NCBI GenBank assembly: GCA_043814035.1
Contig: JBDRKJ010000008.1
Location: 1-64,000 of the forward strand
DNA from: Peribacter sp043814035
Lineage (GTDB): Bacteria > Patescibacteriota > Gracilibacteria > Peribacterales > Peribacteraceae
DNA: 64,000 nucleotides
Direction: 5' to 3'
Shown here: positions 1-9,002 of the stretch, piece after piece
Layout of the letters: each line of letters begins with the position of its first letter
Position numbering within the stretch: position 1 is the stretch's first letter
Position numbers and translations under genes: made by a program
Notes under the pieces: model-generated
The model's database searches: none
Told to the model about the DNA's origin: nothing
The model's input: the letters and a program-made list of their open reading frames with translations, nothing else

Positions 1-1
1 G

Positions 2-235
2 TACTGCGCTCATCCCTATTGTTCGTGCGAGCGTGGATTGAATGAAAACACCAACGGACTCCTACGCCAGTTCTTTCCGAAGAAAACCGACTTCCAGAGC
101 GTCACGCATGTACAAGTTGCTTTCGCCGTCGATCTCATCAACAATCGTCCCCGTCGATCCCTGAAATACCAGACTCCGAATGAGATCTTCCAGAAGTACA
201 TTACACAACATTATGCGTTTCAAGTCTTAATGTAG
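2..235 (+). mobile_element. IS30-family transposase, C-terminal part
   Basis: The open frame runs in from the left edge and ends at the TAG at 233-235, giving 77 residues. The segment NENTNGLLRQFFPK followed by INNRPRRSLKYQTPNEIF is the typical end of the IS30-family DDE integrase core, including the region around the last catalytic Glu. IS30 proteins often end within the terminal inverted repeat, and the last codons here (about 208-232) look like such an end. The stop codon overlaps the 3' end of clpC on the other strand, so the element seems to have inserted exactly at the clpC terminus. The rest of the element is outside the window, so whether it is intact is unknown. Confidence 0.8.
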
Positions 236-2827
236 GTTCGCCTCTTCAGGCACTGTCTTCTTCTCTACCTTTGTCGCATTGGCAGGAAGAATCGTGAGGT
301 GATCGTCATCGAGGCGTGCAATGGCAATGGTGTCGCCATCCTGGAAGATGCCCTTGAGCATGCCTTCAGCAATTTCATCTTCTACCTTTTCTTGAATGAC
401 GCGACGAACCGGTCGTGCACCGTAGGCGGGGTCAAACCCGAGTTTAGCAAGAACGGCGATAGCCTTCTGGTCAGCCTTGAGTGCCAGTCCCTGTGCTTTC
501 AGTCGAATGGCAAGCATGTCGAGGTGCATCTTCACAATTTTCTGGATGTGCTCCTGATTGAGGGCATTGAACACAATGATGTGATCGAGACGATTCAAGA
601 ATTCCGGGCGCAGTCGTTCCTTAAGTTCTGCGATGACCTCCTCGCATTTCTCTTCGTAGCTCTTCTCTTCTGCGCTTGCTTCGCTTTCCAGTTTGAAGCC
701 GATTTTTGCCGCTTGCTTGGTGAGCTTTTCTGCTCCGATATTACTCGTCATCACAATGATCGTGTTGCGGAAATCCACCACCTTGCCCTGCCCGTCCGTG
801 AGCGTTCCATCTTCCATGATCTGCAGGAGCAGGTTGAAGAATTCGGGATGTGCCTTTTCCACTTCGTCGAAGAGCACTACGGAGTAGGGCTTGCGGCGCA
901 CAGCTTCCGTCAGTTGACCTCCTTCTTCGTAGCCCACGTAGCCGGCGGTCGTGCCGATGAGGCGCGAGACGTTGTGTCGTTCCATGAACTCCGACATGTC
1001 GATCTTGATGAGGGCATCTTCGCGGTTGAAGATCTCACTCGCAATAGTGCGCACCAGTTCCGTTTTTCCCACACCTGTGGGTCCAAGAAAGAGGAAAGAA
1101 CCAATGGGTCGCCGGGCATCAGAGATGCCTACGCGGCTGCGGCGAATGGCGCGAGAGACCTTTTGGATGGCTTCGCTTTGTCCGATGACGTGCTTCTTGA
1201 GAATGAGTTCGAGATTGGCTAGTCGCTTACTTTCCGACTTGAGCATCTTCGTGACTGGTACGCCCGTGATGCGCGCGAGGGTGTGGGCGATGTCATCACC
1301 CGAGATCTGCACGGGGGTGCGGCGGTCGCCGTCGGCTTGTCCTTGGAGCTCCTTCAATTTCTCCTGTAGCTTTTGCTGTTCCTGCTTGAGCTTGAGAGCC
1401 TGGTGATACTTCTGTTCCTTCACGGCGAGCTGTTGACGCACGACGATCTTCTCGAGCTTCTCTTCGATCTTTTTCAAGTCGGGAGAGATGTGCTGCTGAA
1501 GACTTTTGCCGGCAGCCGTTTCATCCAGGAGGTCGATAGCTTTATCTGGCAAGAAACGATCGGCAAGATAGCGCTTGCTCAAGACAACCGCCTTTTCGAG
1601 TGCTTCATCCGTGATCGAGAGTTGGTGGAACTCTTCGTATGTGGGACGAATGCCCTTCAGAATCTGGATGGTGTCTTCGACGCTCGTCTCTTCCACCAAA
1701 ATAGATTGGAAGCGACGTTCTAGCGCACCGTCTTTCTCGACAGTGCGGTACTCATCGGTCGTTGTCGCTCCGACCACCTGAATCGCCCCGCGGCTTAAAG
1801 CCGGCTTGAGAATATTCGCGGCGTCCAACGATCCTTCGGCACTGCCTGCACCCACAACGGTGTGAATTTCGTCGATGAAGAGAATGACTTCTTTCTCGCT
1901 TTCGAGTGCCTCTTTGATGATGTCATCAAAGCGTTGCTCAAACTCGCCACGGTACTTCGTACCGGCGATGATCGAACCCATATTCAACTGCAGGACGCGC
2001 TTGTTCTTCAGGCTTACCGGCACTTTTCCGGCGGCGATGCGCTGGGCAAAGCCTTCGACAATAGCGGTCTTGCCAACGCCCGGCTCGCCGATGATCACCG
2101 GGTTGTTCTTTGTCTTGCGGTTCAAAATGTGGATGAGTCGTTCGATCTCAAGATCGCGACCGATGATAGGGTCCATTTTTCCCTGCTTGGCTTTCTCAAC
2201 GAGGTCGTCGGTGAAGTAGTCGAGCACGGGCGTCTTACTCTTGGGCTCGCCACCTTTGCGACGCTTGAGGCCTTCGGGCTCCATCATCATGCCAGCGCCC
2301 TGCATACCCACGATCGCGCCCTGCAATCCTTGAAAGAACGCCTCGAGAGACTGTTCCATGTTGCGGTTTTGCTGCTTGAACTGACTGATTTGTCCGAACA
2401 TCTCCTCCACGCGTGCCTTGAGGTCATCGGGATCCACCTGCATTTCGGAAAGAAGAACGGTTGCAGCGCTCTTGCCCGTTGAGACAAGCGAATGCAGCAG
2501 GTGCTCGGTACCGACGTTGGCGTGACGGAACTTGTGTGCGGTGATTACGCTCTGCTCGATGACGTTGTGTAAAAAGACTGAGAGTCCATGACGGACTTGT
2601 GCTCCCTCGATGTCCTGGGTCTTCGATGCCTTGAGAAGGATGCGCACATTCTCGAGTGTCACACCGGCTCCCGTGAAGATAGAGAAGCCCAGCGACTTTG
2701 GAATAGAAAGAAGGCCCAAGAGCAAATGCTCCGTACCGATGTACGCACTCTTCAGGTTTTTTGCCTCCTGCTCGGCGATCTGCAGTGCGAGCTTAGCATT
2801 GGGAGTAAATCTATCGAAGGGGTGCAT
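227..2827 (-). CDS. clpC: ATP-dependent Clp protease ATP-binding subunit ClpC
   Basis: This AAA+ unfoldase (866 aa) feeds proteins to ClpP in the cytoplasm. Two Clp_N repeats cover residues 1-145. D1 has Walker A GEPGVGKT (247-254) and Walker B FIDEIH (317-322). A coiled middle domain spans about 400-500, and D2 has Walker A GPTGVGKT (582-589) and LFDEVEKAHPEF. The linker at 150-195 is rich in Gln, Met and Gly. I chose the ATG at 2827 because MHPFDRFTPNAKLALQIAEQEA is the family N-terminus; a longer frame reaches 2944 but lies over the operator region. A CIRCE element upstream points to HrcA control. The last codons overlap an IS30 end. Confidence 0.95.
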   Translation of the reverse strand: MHPFDRFTPNAKLALQIAEQEAKNLKSAYIGTEHLLLGLLSIPKSLGFSIFTGAGVTLENVRILLKASKTQDIEGAQVRHGLSVFLHNVIEQSVITAHKFRHANVGTEHLLHSLVSTGKSAATVLLSEMQVDPDDLKARVEEMFGQISQFKQQNRNMEQSLEAFFQGLQGAIVGMQGAGMMMEPEGLKRRKGGEPKSKTPVLDYFTDDLVEKAKQGKMDPIIGRDLEIERLIHILNRKTKNNPVIIGEPGVGKTAIVEGFAQRIAAGKVPVSLKNKRVLQLNMGSIIAGTKYRGEFEQRFDDIIKEALESEKEVILFIDEIHTVVGAGSAEGSLDAANILKPALSRGAIQVVGATTTDEYRTVEKDGALERRFQSILVEETSVEDTIQILKGIRPTYEEFHQLSITDEALEKAVVLSKRYLADRFLPDKAIDLLDETAAGKSLQQHISPDLKKIEEKLEKIVVRQQLAVKEQKYHQALKLKQEQQKLQEKLKELQGQADGDRRTPVQISGDDIAHTLARITGVPVTKMLKSESKRLANLELILKKHVIGQSEAIQKVSRAIRRSRVGISDARRPIGSFLFLGPTGVGKTELVRTIASEIFNREDALIKIDMSEFMERHNVSRLIGTTAGYVGYEEGGQLTEAVRRKPYSVVLFDEVEKAHPEFFNLLLQIMEDGTLTDGQGKVVDFRNTIIVMTSNIGAEKLTKQAAKIGFKLESEASAEEKSYEEKCEEVIAELKERLRPEFLNRLDHIIVFNALNQEHIQKIVKMHLDMLAIRLKAQGLALKADQKAIAVLAKLGFDPAYGARPVRRVIQEKVEDEIAEGMLKGIFQDGDTIAIARLDDDHLTILPANATKVEKKTVPEEANLH

Positions 2828-2849
2828 AGAAGAGTGGGGAAGCGACTTG

Positions 2850-2880
2850 CCCGGCGAAGCTCCGGAGGAGCGAAGTCGGG
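2850..2880. repeat. GC palindrome in the clpC leader
   Basis: An imperfect palindrome of the form CCCGGCGAAGC...GCGAAGTCGGG lies between the CIRCE operator and the clpC start. Related sequences are at 11351-11390, 42171-42182 and 51085-51110. In the mRNA it would form a hairpin about 20 bases before the start codon. Confidence 0.6.
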
Positions 2881-2933
2881 TCGAAAGGGTGCATGAGAGA
2901 AGGGGAAGGACGGTGGGACTTCGAGGGGTCAGT

Positions 2934-2960
2934 TTAGCACTCACTGTTTCTGAGTGCCAA
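2934..2960. promoter_or_regulatory. CIRCE operator (HrcA binding site)
   Basis: TTAGCACTC, nine bases, GAGTGCCAA. The consensus is TTAGCACTC-N9-GAGTGCTAA, so there is one mismatch and the spacer length is exact. It lies 107 bases upstream of the clpC start on the minus strand. HrcA is the known repressor at CIRCE; hrcA itself is not in the window. Confidence 0.9.
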
Positions 2961-3060
2961 TCAGTCCGGAAGTTCTAAGCATTCTATCAAAAAATTCCCT
3001 ATCGAGCAGTAGTGGATAGCCTAAGAGCATGGTCTTGTGATGAGATGTTCATAAAACTTA

Positions 3061-4323
3061 TCATTCCCGCTTTTCTTGAACAGATCGCAGATCCTCTAAG
3101 AAGATTGCGAGGACCGTGGTTGCGGGAATCGCCAAGAGGACTCCCAGTATAGGATGAATCGTATTGGGGAAACTCAGGCCTACCAGTAATGCGAAGAGGA
3201 TGGCAATGGGGGAGAGACCAACAGCACGCTTCATGATGAGGGGCACGAGCAGATTGTTCTCGCACCACTGAATCACGTAGTAGACAGCTACGAGCACTAC
3301 GCCCCACATAAATCCGCCCTGCGTGACACCGATGAGCACCGAGGGAATTGCAGCGATGAAGGGCCCGACCGCCGGCACGAATTCGCAGAAGCCCGCGAGT
3401 GCGGCGAGCGTGAGGGCGTAGGGCATGCGTAGGATTACGAGGGCGACGAGTGTGAGCGAGAAGATGCTGAGCATGAGCAGAAGCTCCCCACGAGCCCACT
3501 GGCTGATCTTCGTGTGAATAGCCTCGAGCTTCAGGTTGGTGTAGTTGCGGTAGCGGACGGGGAGAAACCCGCGAATCCACTGCAGGATTTTCTCTTTCTC
3601 CATCTGCATGAAGAACGCGAGCACCAATATGATGATGAAGTTCGTAACGAAGGAGGCAACAGATCCCGAGACTGTTTTCACTACTTCCCACGAGCCACCG
3701 GCAAACTCCGACAGGTTGGAGCCCGTACGTTCAATCGCTCCAGTGAAATCGTGAATCGCCAGTTGTTCCAGCGATGTCTGGAGCAAAGAAGTGAGGCGCA
3801 GATTGACGTCCGGCGTGACGAGCGGCAGGTGGATCTGCGGGTCAGAGAGGAACATGTTTACTTCGGTGCTCAGAAAGAGCGAGATTTGCTGGAGCTGAAC
3901 GGCAATGATCGGAATGAATGAGACGACGAGAAGGATCATGAGGAAGATCGCCACGAGATAGTGCAACAGCACGGCCACACCGCGTGGAATGCGCATACGG
4001 TGCATGGCCTGCACGCTGGGATCTATCACGACAGCGAGGAACGTTGCGATAAAGAGGAGAATGATCTTGTGACGAAGGTGATAGATCAGCATCACTCCCA
4101 GTAGGATGGCCAACAGGACGAAAACGCTCCGCACAATGCTCGACATAGAGACATTGGCCGTCATTTCCTGACGTTTTGGAGAGGAGGGGAATTTGCCCGC
4201 ATGAGACTTTTGCTTCTTGCCTGACTTATTCGCACCCTTCCGCGCCCGTTCGAAGAGACGCTGCGCTTTCTTACCGATGATGCGAAACGACGAGAATGCG
4301 TCGGAAGGAGAGGAGGGGGTCAT
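3061..4323 (-). CDS. AI-2E family transporter (YdiK/PerM-type permease)
   Basis: A 420-residue integral membrane protein of the AI-2E/PerM family (PF01594). An N-terminal basic stretch (about 1-55) is followed by two closely spaced helices, a long amphipathic segment with sequences such as WARGELLLMLSIF, then a cluster of helices ending in the typical GLSPIAILFALLVG and ILGVLLAIPATTVL motifs. The substrate cannot be told: members have been linked to AI-2 export, ion or protein transport. The ATG at 4323 overlaps the stop of the upstream pilin-like gene (ATGA), so the two are probably translated together. A longer frame to 4401 overlaps that gene and is unlikely. Confidence 0.85.
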   Translation of the reverse strand: MTPSSPSDAFSSFRIIGKKAQRLFERARKGANKSGKKQKSHAGKFPSSPKRQEMTANVSMSSIVRSVFVLLAILLGVMLIYHLRHKIILLFIATFLAVVIDPSVQAMHRMRIPRGVAVLLHYLVAIFLMILLVVSFIPIIAVQLQQISLFLSTEVNMFLSDPQIHLPLVTPDVNLRLTSLLQTSLEQLAIHDFTGAIERTGSNLSEFAGGSWEVVKTVSGSVASFVTNFIIILVLAFFMQMEKEKILQWIRGFLPVRYRNYTNLKLEAIHTKISQWARGELLLMLSIFSLTLVALVILRMPYALTLAALAGFCEFVPAVGPFIAAIPSVLIGVTQGGFMWGVVLVAVYYVIQWCENNLLVPLIMKRAVGLSPIAILFALLVGLSFPNTIHPILGVLLAIPATTVLAIFLEDLRSVQEKRE

Positions 4324-4646
4324 ATGCCTGCGATGGTGGAGATAATGAAATCGATGATGAAGAAGGTAAGCGCGGAGGTGATGAATCCAATGATAGCCCA
4401 ACGGAGCATCTCAAAGCCCGTCGATTTGTCTCCTCCCGAGACGACGGCGAGAAGAATGCGGTAGCCAGAAATAAGAATGAGGATCAGGCACACCCCGCCG
4501 ACGAACCCAAAAACCACTTTAATGACGTGCGCGATGAAGAGCGGAACACAGCGAGCGACGAGATCACCTGACGCAAAATCGCAACCATCAACTCCACCTT
4601 CCGGAATCAGGCTCAACGTCTGCGCTGCAGCGGTGGGAATCCCCAT
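4320..4646 (-). CDS. T4SS-pilin-like (TrbC/VirB2-type) small membrane protein
   Basis: A 108-residue protein with a short polar N-terminus and two hydrophobic helices (about residues 35-65 and 80-108) joined by a short loop with SGGDKSTGFE. This is the two-helix plan of VirB2/TrbC pilins and of the T4SS_pilin family (PF18895) common in CPR genomes. The ATG at 4646 follows GGGAGGGAT, which could act as a very close Shine-Dalgarno; the frame extends to a TTG at 4721 but without support. It overlaps the permease gene downstream. Similar genes are at 16807, 17199, 17783 and 58612. Confidence 0.65.
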   Translation of the reverse strand: MGIPTAAAQTLSLIPEGGVDGCDFASGDLVARCVPLFIAHVIKVVFGFVGGVCLILILISGYRILLAVVSGGDKSTGFEMLRWAIIGFITSALTFFIIDFIISTIAGI

Positions 4647-4741
4647 ATCCCTCCCATTCTGCTGCAGAAGTACCCTTTTGTGCGATAGAGTGGCGGTAAC
4701 TCGCCTCGTCAGGCTTCTCAATCTGTGGTCTTCTATCTTCC

Positions 4742-5716
4742 ATGGCGTCAGGTTCGTCCGACTTTCACTGGCAAACTGCCGCTCGTCCTATCGTGGCACT
4801 AGCGCCCATGGCCGGCGTGACCGATGCATCGTACCGTCAGCTCATCAAGACGCTTGCAGAGCATGTGATTGTCTACTCCGAATTTCTCTCGACGGATGCA
4901 CTGGCCTACAGCGGAAAGAAAACCATGGCGATGATGCACTTCGATCCGGCGCTCGAGCGTCCCTTTATCGTGCAGATCTTCGGCAAGAAGCCCGAACACT
5001 TTCTGACGGCGGCAAAGGTGGTGGAACAGATGGGTGCGGATGGCATCGACATCAACATGGGCTGCCCTGCTGCTAAAGTCGTCTCTTCGTGCCACGGGTC
5101 CGCTCTCATCAAAACACCCGAACTCGCGGCAGAGCTGGTGCATGCGGCGTCGCGTGCCGTCTCGATTCCTGTCAGCGTGAAGACACGGCTGGGGTGGGAT
5201 ACAGCAGAGACACTCATTCCTTTCTGCACACGACTCGTCGAAGCGGGGGCACAGGCACTGGCTATTCACGGGCGGCGATTCACCGACAAATTCACTGGCA
5301 GTGCAGACTGGTCAGCAATCTATGCCCTCAAAGAAGCGTTGCCGCAGGTGACGATCATCGGAAACGGCGACATTCTCACTGCCCAGGATGCACTCGACCG
5401 CATCGGGAATTTGGACGGTGTGATGATGGGTCGTGGGACGATCGGGAATCCATGGTTGTGCAGAGATATATGCGATGCATTCGCTGGCAAAGGAATTCGA
5501 TCCACAAAGGATGAGATGTCGTTTGAGCAGAAAATTCCCTTCATCCTCGAACACTGCGCTCTTGCTGTGAAAACGAAGGGGGAACGCAAGGGCATGCTCG
5601 AAATGCGTACGCACCTGGCGCACTACGTCAAAGGTATAGAGGGAGCAAAAGAACTTCGGGCACGACTGGTGCGTGTGGAGACGCTGGAGGACGTGCGACG
5701 CATTCTCTGCGTGTAA
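4742..5716 (+). CDS. dus: tRNA-dihydrouridine synthase (DusB-type)
   Basis: An FMN enzyme (324 aa) that reduces uridine to dihydrouridine in tRNA D-loops. The N-terminus has LAPMAGVTDASYR, and the catalytic Cys is in INMGCPAAKV (residues 100-109). KTRLGWD, IHGR and NGDI follow in the usual order of the TIM barrel, with the tRNA-binding helical domain after about 240. The loop after the catalytic motif reads SCHGSALIKTP, a variant of the usual Gly-rich segment. It is divergent from the pilin-like gene at 4646 and ends against the ROK gene with no gap. Confidence 0.93.
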   Translation: MASGSSDFHWQTAARPIVALAPMAGVTDASYRQLIKTLAEHVIVYSEFLSTDALAYSGKKTMAMMHFDPALERPFIVQIFGKKPEHFLTAAKVVEQMGADGIDINMGCPAAKVVSSCHGSALIKTPELAAELVHAASRAVSIPVSVKTRLGWDTAETLIPFCTRLVEAGAQALAIHGRRFTDKFTGSADWSAIYALKEALPQVTIIGNGDILTAQDALDRIGNLDGVMMGRGTIGNPWLCRDICDAFAGKGIRSTKDEMSFEQKIPFILEHCALAVKTKGERKGMLEMRTHLAHYVKGIEGAKELRARLVRVETLEDVRRILCV

Positions 5717-6700
5717 CTAAGCGCCTTCATGTTCATCATGCAGCCGCTTCCAGATGCTCGCCGCGCCGTAGATGGGGCCCAGTGATTCTCCCGATGCAAG
5801 ACGTGGAGCAGAGACCTCCTGAATCTTTACGTTGGCATGCTGTTCAGGGAACATCGTCCGCGTGAGCATCGCTTCACGTATCTGCTGGCGGAAAAATTCG
5901 ATCTGCATGGCGCGAACCAGGAATGAGCCCATATACACGATGTCGGTCATGAGTGGGCAGTTGTTCAGATTGCTGCCCCAGATGTTTCCGATATCATGAG
6001 CGATTTCTGTGTAGAACTCTACGGCCCATTGCACATTTTCCAGTGCCTGCTGATCTGCAAAAGCGCAGGGATCAATCCCTTCGGGAAGCGTGATAGCTCC
6101 TGCCTGATCCATCTCGATCAGGCGTTTGCGGATCGCGCCGCCGCTCAGTGTTGCCTCTGCACAATCACGTTTACCGCAGCCGCAGAGAGCGCCGTTTTTC
6201 GGCAGCCAAACATGTCCCGGCTCGAGGGACACGGCCATGCCGTCCAGGATGGCTGCGCCGCCCCACCCTGTACCGATATTCTCGAGCCGTGCCCACTTTT
6301 TGCCCTGCAGAGCCCCCTTTGCCACTTCACCGGCAGCAGCAGCTTCGACGTCATTTGCCGCAATGCTCTCTACGTCGAAAGTCTGTTCCAGTGTTGCGGC
6401 GATATCATAGGGAGTGCGGTGATGCAGACAGGGGGTATTCGCGGCACTGAGCACTGTTCGGTGGTCCGGAATGGGACCGGCAACGGCGAGCGCGACGCCG
6501 GCGATTTTTCCATGGAAGCCGCGCACGGTTTCCCCGATACTGTTGTTCAGTACACGGTCAAAGTCCCGTTCGTCTTTTGAATCCCATGAGCGGTACGTAT
6601 TCTTATCGATGCTCGCTTCGTTTCCGTTATATGTGACGATTGCGGAACGGCAGTTGCTGCCGCCGAGGTCTCCGCTGGCGATATGTAACGCTTCGGCCAT
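5717..6700 (-). CDS. ROK family sugar kinase (glucokinase-like)
   Basis: A 327-residue ROK protein. The phosphate-binding motif DLGGSN is at 12-17 and AVAGPI at about 72-77. The zinc motif CGCGKRDCAEA, at about 174-184, identifies ROK kinases. No helix-turn-helix precedes the kinase, so it is an enzyme rather than a ROK repressor. A glucose or N-acetylhexosamine substrate is likely but not decidable from sequence. It is the last gene before a tail-to-tail junction with dus. Confidence 0.85.
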   Translation of the reverse strand: MAEALHIASGDLGGSNCRSAIVTYNGNEASIDKNTYRSWDSKDERDFDRVLNNSIGETVRGFHGKIAGVALAVAGPIPDHRTVLSAANTPCLHHRTPYDIAATLEQTFDVESIAANDVEAAAAGEVAKGALQGKKWARLENIGTGWGGAAILDGMAVSLEPGHVWLPKNGALCGCGKRDCAEATLSGGAIRKRLIEMDQAGAITLPEGIDPCAFADQQALENVQWAVEFYTEIAHDIGNIWGSNLNNCPLMTDIVYMGSFLVRAMQIEFFRQQIREAMLTRTMFPEQHANVKIQEVSAPRLASGESLGPIYGAASIWKRLHDEHEGA

Positions 6701-6829
6701 AATCAGGATGGGAAAAAAGGGCTCATCGTAGCGTTCTCAGAATTTTGTGCAATGAAAAACAGCGGCGATGAAGTATGGCAGATCTCGCGCAAATGGCTGC
6801 ATTGAGCGCATTGCGTAATGTCGCCGAAG

Positions 6830-7537
6830 TTATTTCTTGAGTTCCAGTTTGATGCCCGGGCCCATCGTGGGGGCCACTGTGACGGATGCGATGTACTCAA
6901 CCTTGATGCCGGAGGGCTGTGCTTCTTTCACCGCGTGCAGAAGTGCTTCGAGATTTTCTTTGAGCTTCTCGGGGCCGAACGACAACTTGCCGAAGACGGT
7001 GTGGATGATGCCTTGCTTATCCATCTTGCATTCGATGCGGCCTTTCTTGAGTTCGGCGATTGTCTTGGCGATATTTGTCGTCACGGTGCCGGACTTGGGG
7101 TTGGGCATGAGGCCTTTCTGACCGAGGATCTTGGCAACCTTGCCAAGCTCCTTCATGACCTCTGGCGCTGCCACGGCAACGTCAAAGTCGATCACGCCTT
7201 TCTCGATCTTGGCGATCAGATCTTCCTTTCCGGCGAGGTCGGCTCCGGCCTTCTTCGCTTCGGCAACGCGATCGTCAGGGACGAATGCGGCAATACGCAC
7301 TGTGCGACCTGTTCCGTGTGGCAACGCAACCGTCGTACGGACGAGCTGATCCGCCTGCGTGGTATCGGCGTTGATGCGAATGTGCACCTCTGCGGTAGCG
7401 TCGAACGATACCGTTGAGAGTTTGGGCAGGAGCTCCATAGCCTCTGCAATTGGATACCGTGGTTGCGTAAGCAGAGCAGAACGTTCTGCGTACTTTTTAC
7501 CGTGCTTGCGGGCGAGGGGAGTCCGTTTGCTGGTCAT
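6830..7537 (-). CDS. rplA: 50S ribosomal protein L1 (uL1)
   Basis: A 235-residue uL1, which binds 23S rRNA at the L1 stalk. The signature LMPNPKSGTVT is present, and the C-terminus TMGPGIKLEL is typical. I chose the ATG at 7537 (MTSKRTPLARKHGKK); no Shine-Dalgarno is visible, and the 19 bases before it are pyrimidine-rich. It lies downstream of rplK on the same strand with a membrane protein gene between. Some CPR lineages have lost uL1, so its presence helps place this genome. Confidence 0.95.
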   Translation of the reverse strand: MTSKRTPLARKHGKKYAERSALLTQPRYPIAEAMELLPKLSTVSFDATAEVHIRINADTTQADQLVRTTVALPHGTGRTVRIAAFVPDDRVAEAKKAGADLAGKEDLIAKIEKGVIDFDVAVAAPEVMKELGKVAKILGQKGLMPNPKSGTVTTNIAKTIAELKKGRIECKMDKQGIIHTVFGKLSFGPEKLKENLEALLHAVKEAQPSGIKVEYIASVTVAPTMGPGIKLELKK

Positions 7538-7563
7538 GGAATGAAGGGGGAAGAGGTGCAGGC

Positions 7564-7579
7564 GTCCCGCAGGTGCGGG
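7564..7579. repeat. Short palindrome TCCCGCAGGTGCGGGA
   Basis: A perfect-arm palindrome between the rplA start and the next gene. The same design, TCCCGCA-nn-TGCGGGA, recurs at 16663, 19859, 36367 and 36627, with variants at 36786, 41985 and 60845. Confidence 0.7.
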
Positions 7580-7655
7580 ACTCCCTCTAAATGCGAGCAC
7601 GAGTCTGCCCGCTCAGGGCAGGTATCGCAACAAATTTCCTACCGATTTCGATGAT

Positions 7656-8294
7656 TTACGCTCGCTTTCCAGAAAACCGAAGCCGAAGCAGCTTGCGTGG
7701 CTTCTTCGCTTTCTTTCCTTTTTTGACGTGCAGGGGAGCAGAACGGAAAGAAGGGTCGGTTGCCTCACTCTCCTTGGCGCTCCAGAAGAGCAGGATTCCG
7801 TAGAGGAGCATAATGATCGGCGAAACCCACCAACCCTGACTGTACTGACCCAGTGCGATGGTGATGAGCAGTGTGAGGCCAGAGAAGAGGGCAACCACGT
7901 ATCCTACAGTTTTCACTGTGGTGACGAAGAGGGCATGTACAACGGCGATCGAGGCACGCTCGATTTTCTGGGCACATTGCTCGTGCCACAAGAAGAGCGC
8001 TCCTCCTACGAGGAATACCCAGAGCAGGCTCATGTAAATGCGACCAGGGTAGGGAGGGCCACCAAGGACACTCGTTAATGTCGGGATCGCACCCACGGTC
8101 ATGAGGATGATGCCTATGCCCTGCATGATGTAGTGGAATGCAGCGCGAGCTACCTGTCCCGCCTTCGCACCCTGTGTCGACGTGCTTACGAGGAGCAAGA
8201 GCGTGAGAAGCAGGAGCAGCAAGAACGGAGCCGTGATGGAATAGAACATGCCGACGGGGCTCATGAAGAAAGTGAGAGGAGAAGCGGCGGACAT
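7656..8294 (-). CDS. Conserved-looking membrane protein of unknown function
   Basis: A 212-residue protein I do not recognise. Five hydrophobic segments are visible: SITAPFLLLLLLTLLLLV near the N-terminus, then around YIMQGIGIILMTVGAI, MSLLWVFLVGGALFLW, VKTVGYVVALFSGLTLLI and PIIMLLYGILLFW. The end is strongly basic (KKGKKAKKPRKLLRLRF). It sits between rplK and rplA, which are normally adjacent, so it interrupts the usual L11-L1 order. I took the ATG at 8294; the frame extends to a TTG at 8321. The leader is pyrimidine-rich. Confidence 0.65.
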   Translation of the reverse strand: MSAASPLTFFMSPVGMFYSITAPFLLLLLLTLLLLVSTSTQGAKAGQVARAAFHYIMQGIGIILMTVGAIPTLTSVLGGPPYPGRIYMSLLWVFLVGGALFLWHEQCAQKIERASIAVVHALFVTTVKTVGYVVALFSGLTLLITIALGQYSQGWWVSPIIMLLYGILLFWSAKESEATDPSFRSAPLHVKKGKKAKKPRKLLRLRFSGKRA

Positions 8295-8465
8295 AGGCGA
8301 GATTGGGGAGGAATCTGACAAAGTCTACGGTTCGAAAATGTCTACCGCACGCGAAATCCATTGCCGAACGGCGAAAGCGATGATCTGGCTAGGAATGCGG
8401 TTATCTATTTTACGCGGTGAATCATCAGACTCATCCGTTCGTTTTCTGGCTTGATGGTGCCGAAC

Positions 8466-8888
8466 TTAGCTAATCGTCACTCCCATACTTCGGGCCGTTC
8501 CTTCAATAATCCGCATGGCGGCCTCGAGGTCTTTGGTATTCAGATCTGCCATCTTCGTTTCGGCGATTTCTTTTACCTGTGCCTTGGTGAGCGAGCCAAC
8601 TTTGTTCTTATTTGGTTCGCCACTTCCTTTCTCAAGTTTTGCGCGCTCCAAAATAAGTGCAGCCGCAGGGGATTGCTTCAGTTCGAACGAGAAACTGCGA
8701 TCGGTATAGACCTTGATCACCACGGGCACGACCTGCCCCATACGATCTTTCGTCTTGTTATTGAACTGCGTACAAAACTCCTGGATGTTGACTCCTGCCT
8801 GACCGAGTACGGGTCCCAGTGGGGGTGCAGGGTTTGCCTGTCCGCCGCGAGCTTGCGCTTTGATGACCTTTGCAACCTTTTTTGCCAT
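8466..8888 (-). CDS. rplK: 50S ribosomal protein L11 (uL11)
   Basis: A 140-residue uL11 of standard length, part of the GTPase-associated centre. ANPAPPLGPVLGQAGVNI is the conserved N-terminal domain, and the C-terminal RNA-binding domain ends with the usual GTARSMGV. A TAGAGT box at 8898-8903 leaves only nine bases to the ATG, so the mRNA may be almost leaderless. nusG is not upstream, unlike in many bacteria. Confidence 0.96.
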   Translation of the reverse strand: MAKKVAKVIKAQARGGQANPAPPLGPVLGQAGVNIQEFCTQFNNKTKDRMGQVVPVVIKVYTDRSFSFELKQSPAAALILERAKLEKGSGEPNKNKVGSLTKAQVKEIAETKMADLNTKDLEAAMRIIEGTARSMGVTIS

Positions 8889-9002
8889 AGCCGCGATACT
8901 CTAGGAGAGCCAGAAAGGAGCGTCAATGAAAAGATTGCCGAAGAATGAGTGTTGGAGGTGGCCTTAAAAAACACCATCTTGTCTGCACGTATGCCTTCAC
9001 CT

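Noticed and set aside
299..1222. Long plus-strand frame of 307 codons
   Set aside because: It is the antisense of clpC, whose motifs and length are clear; the plus-strand translation has no family features.
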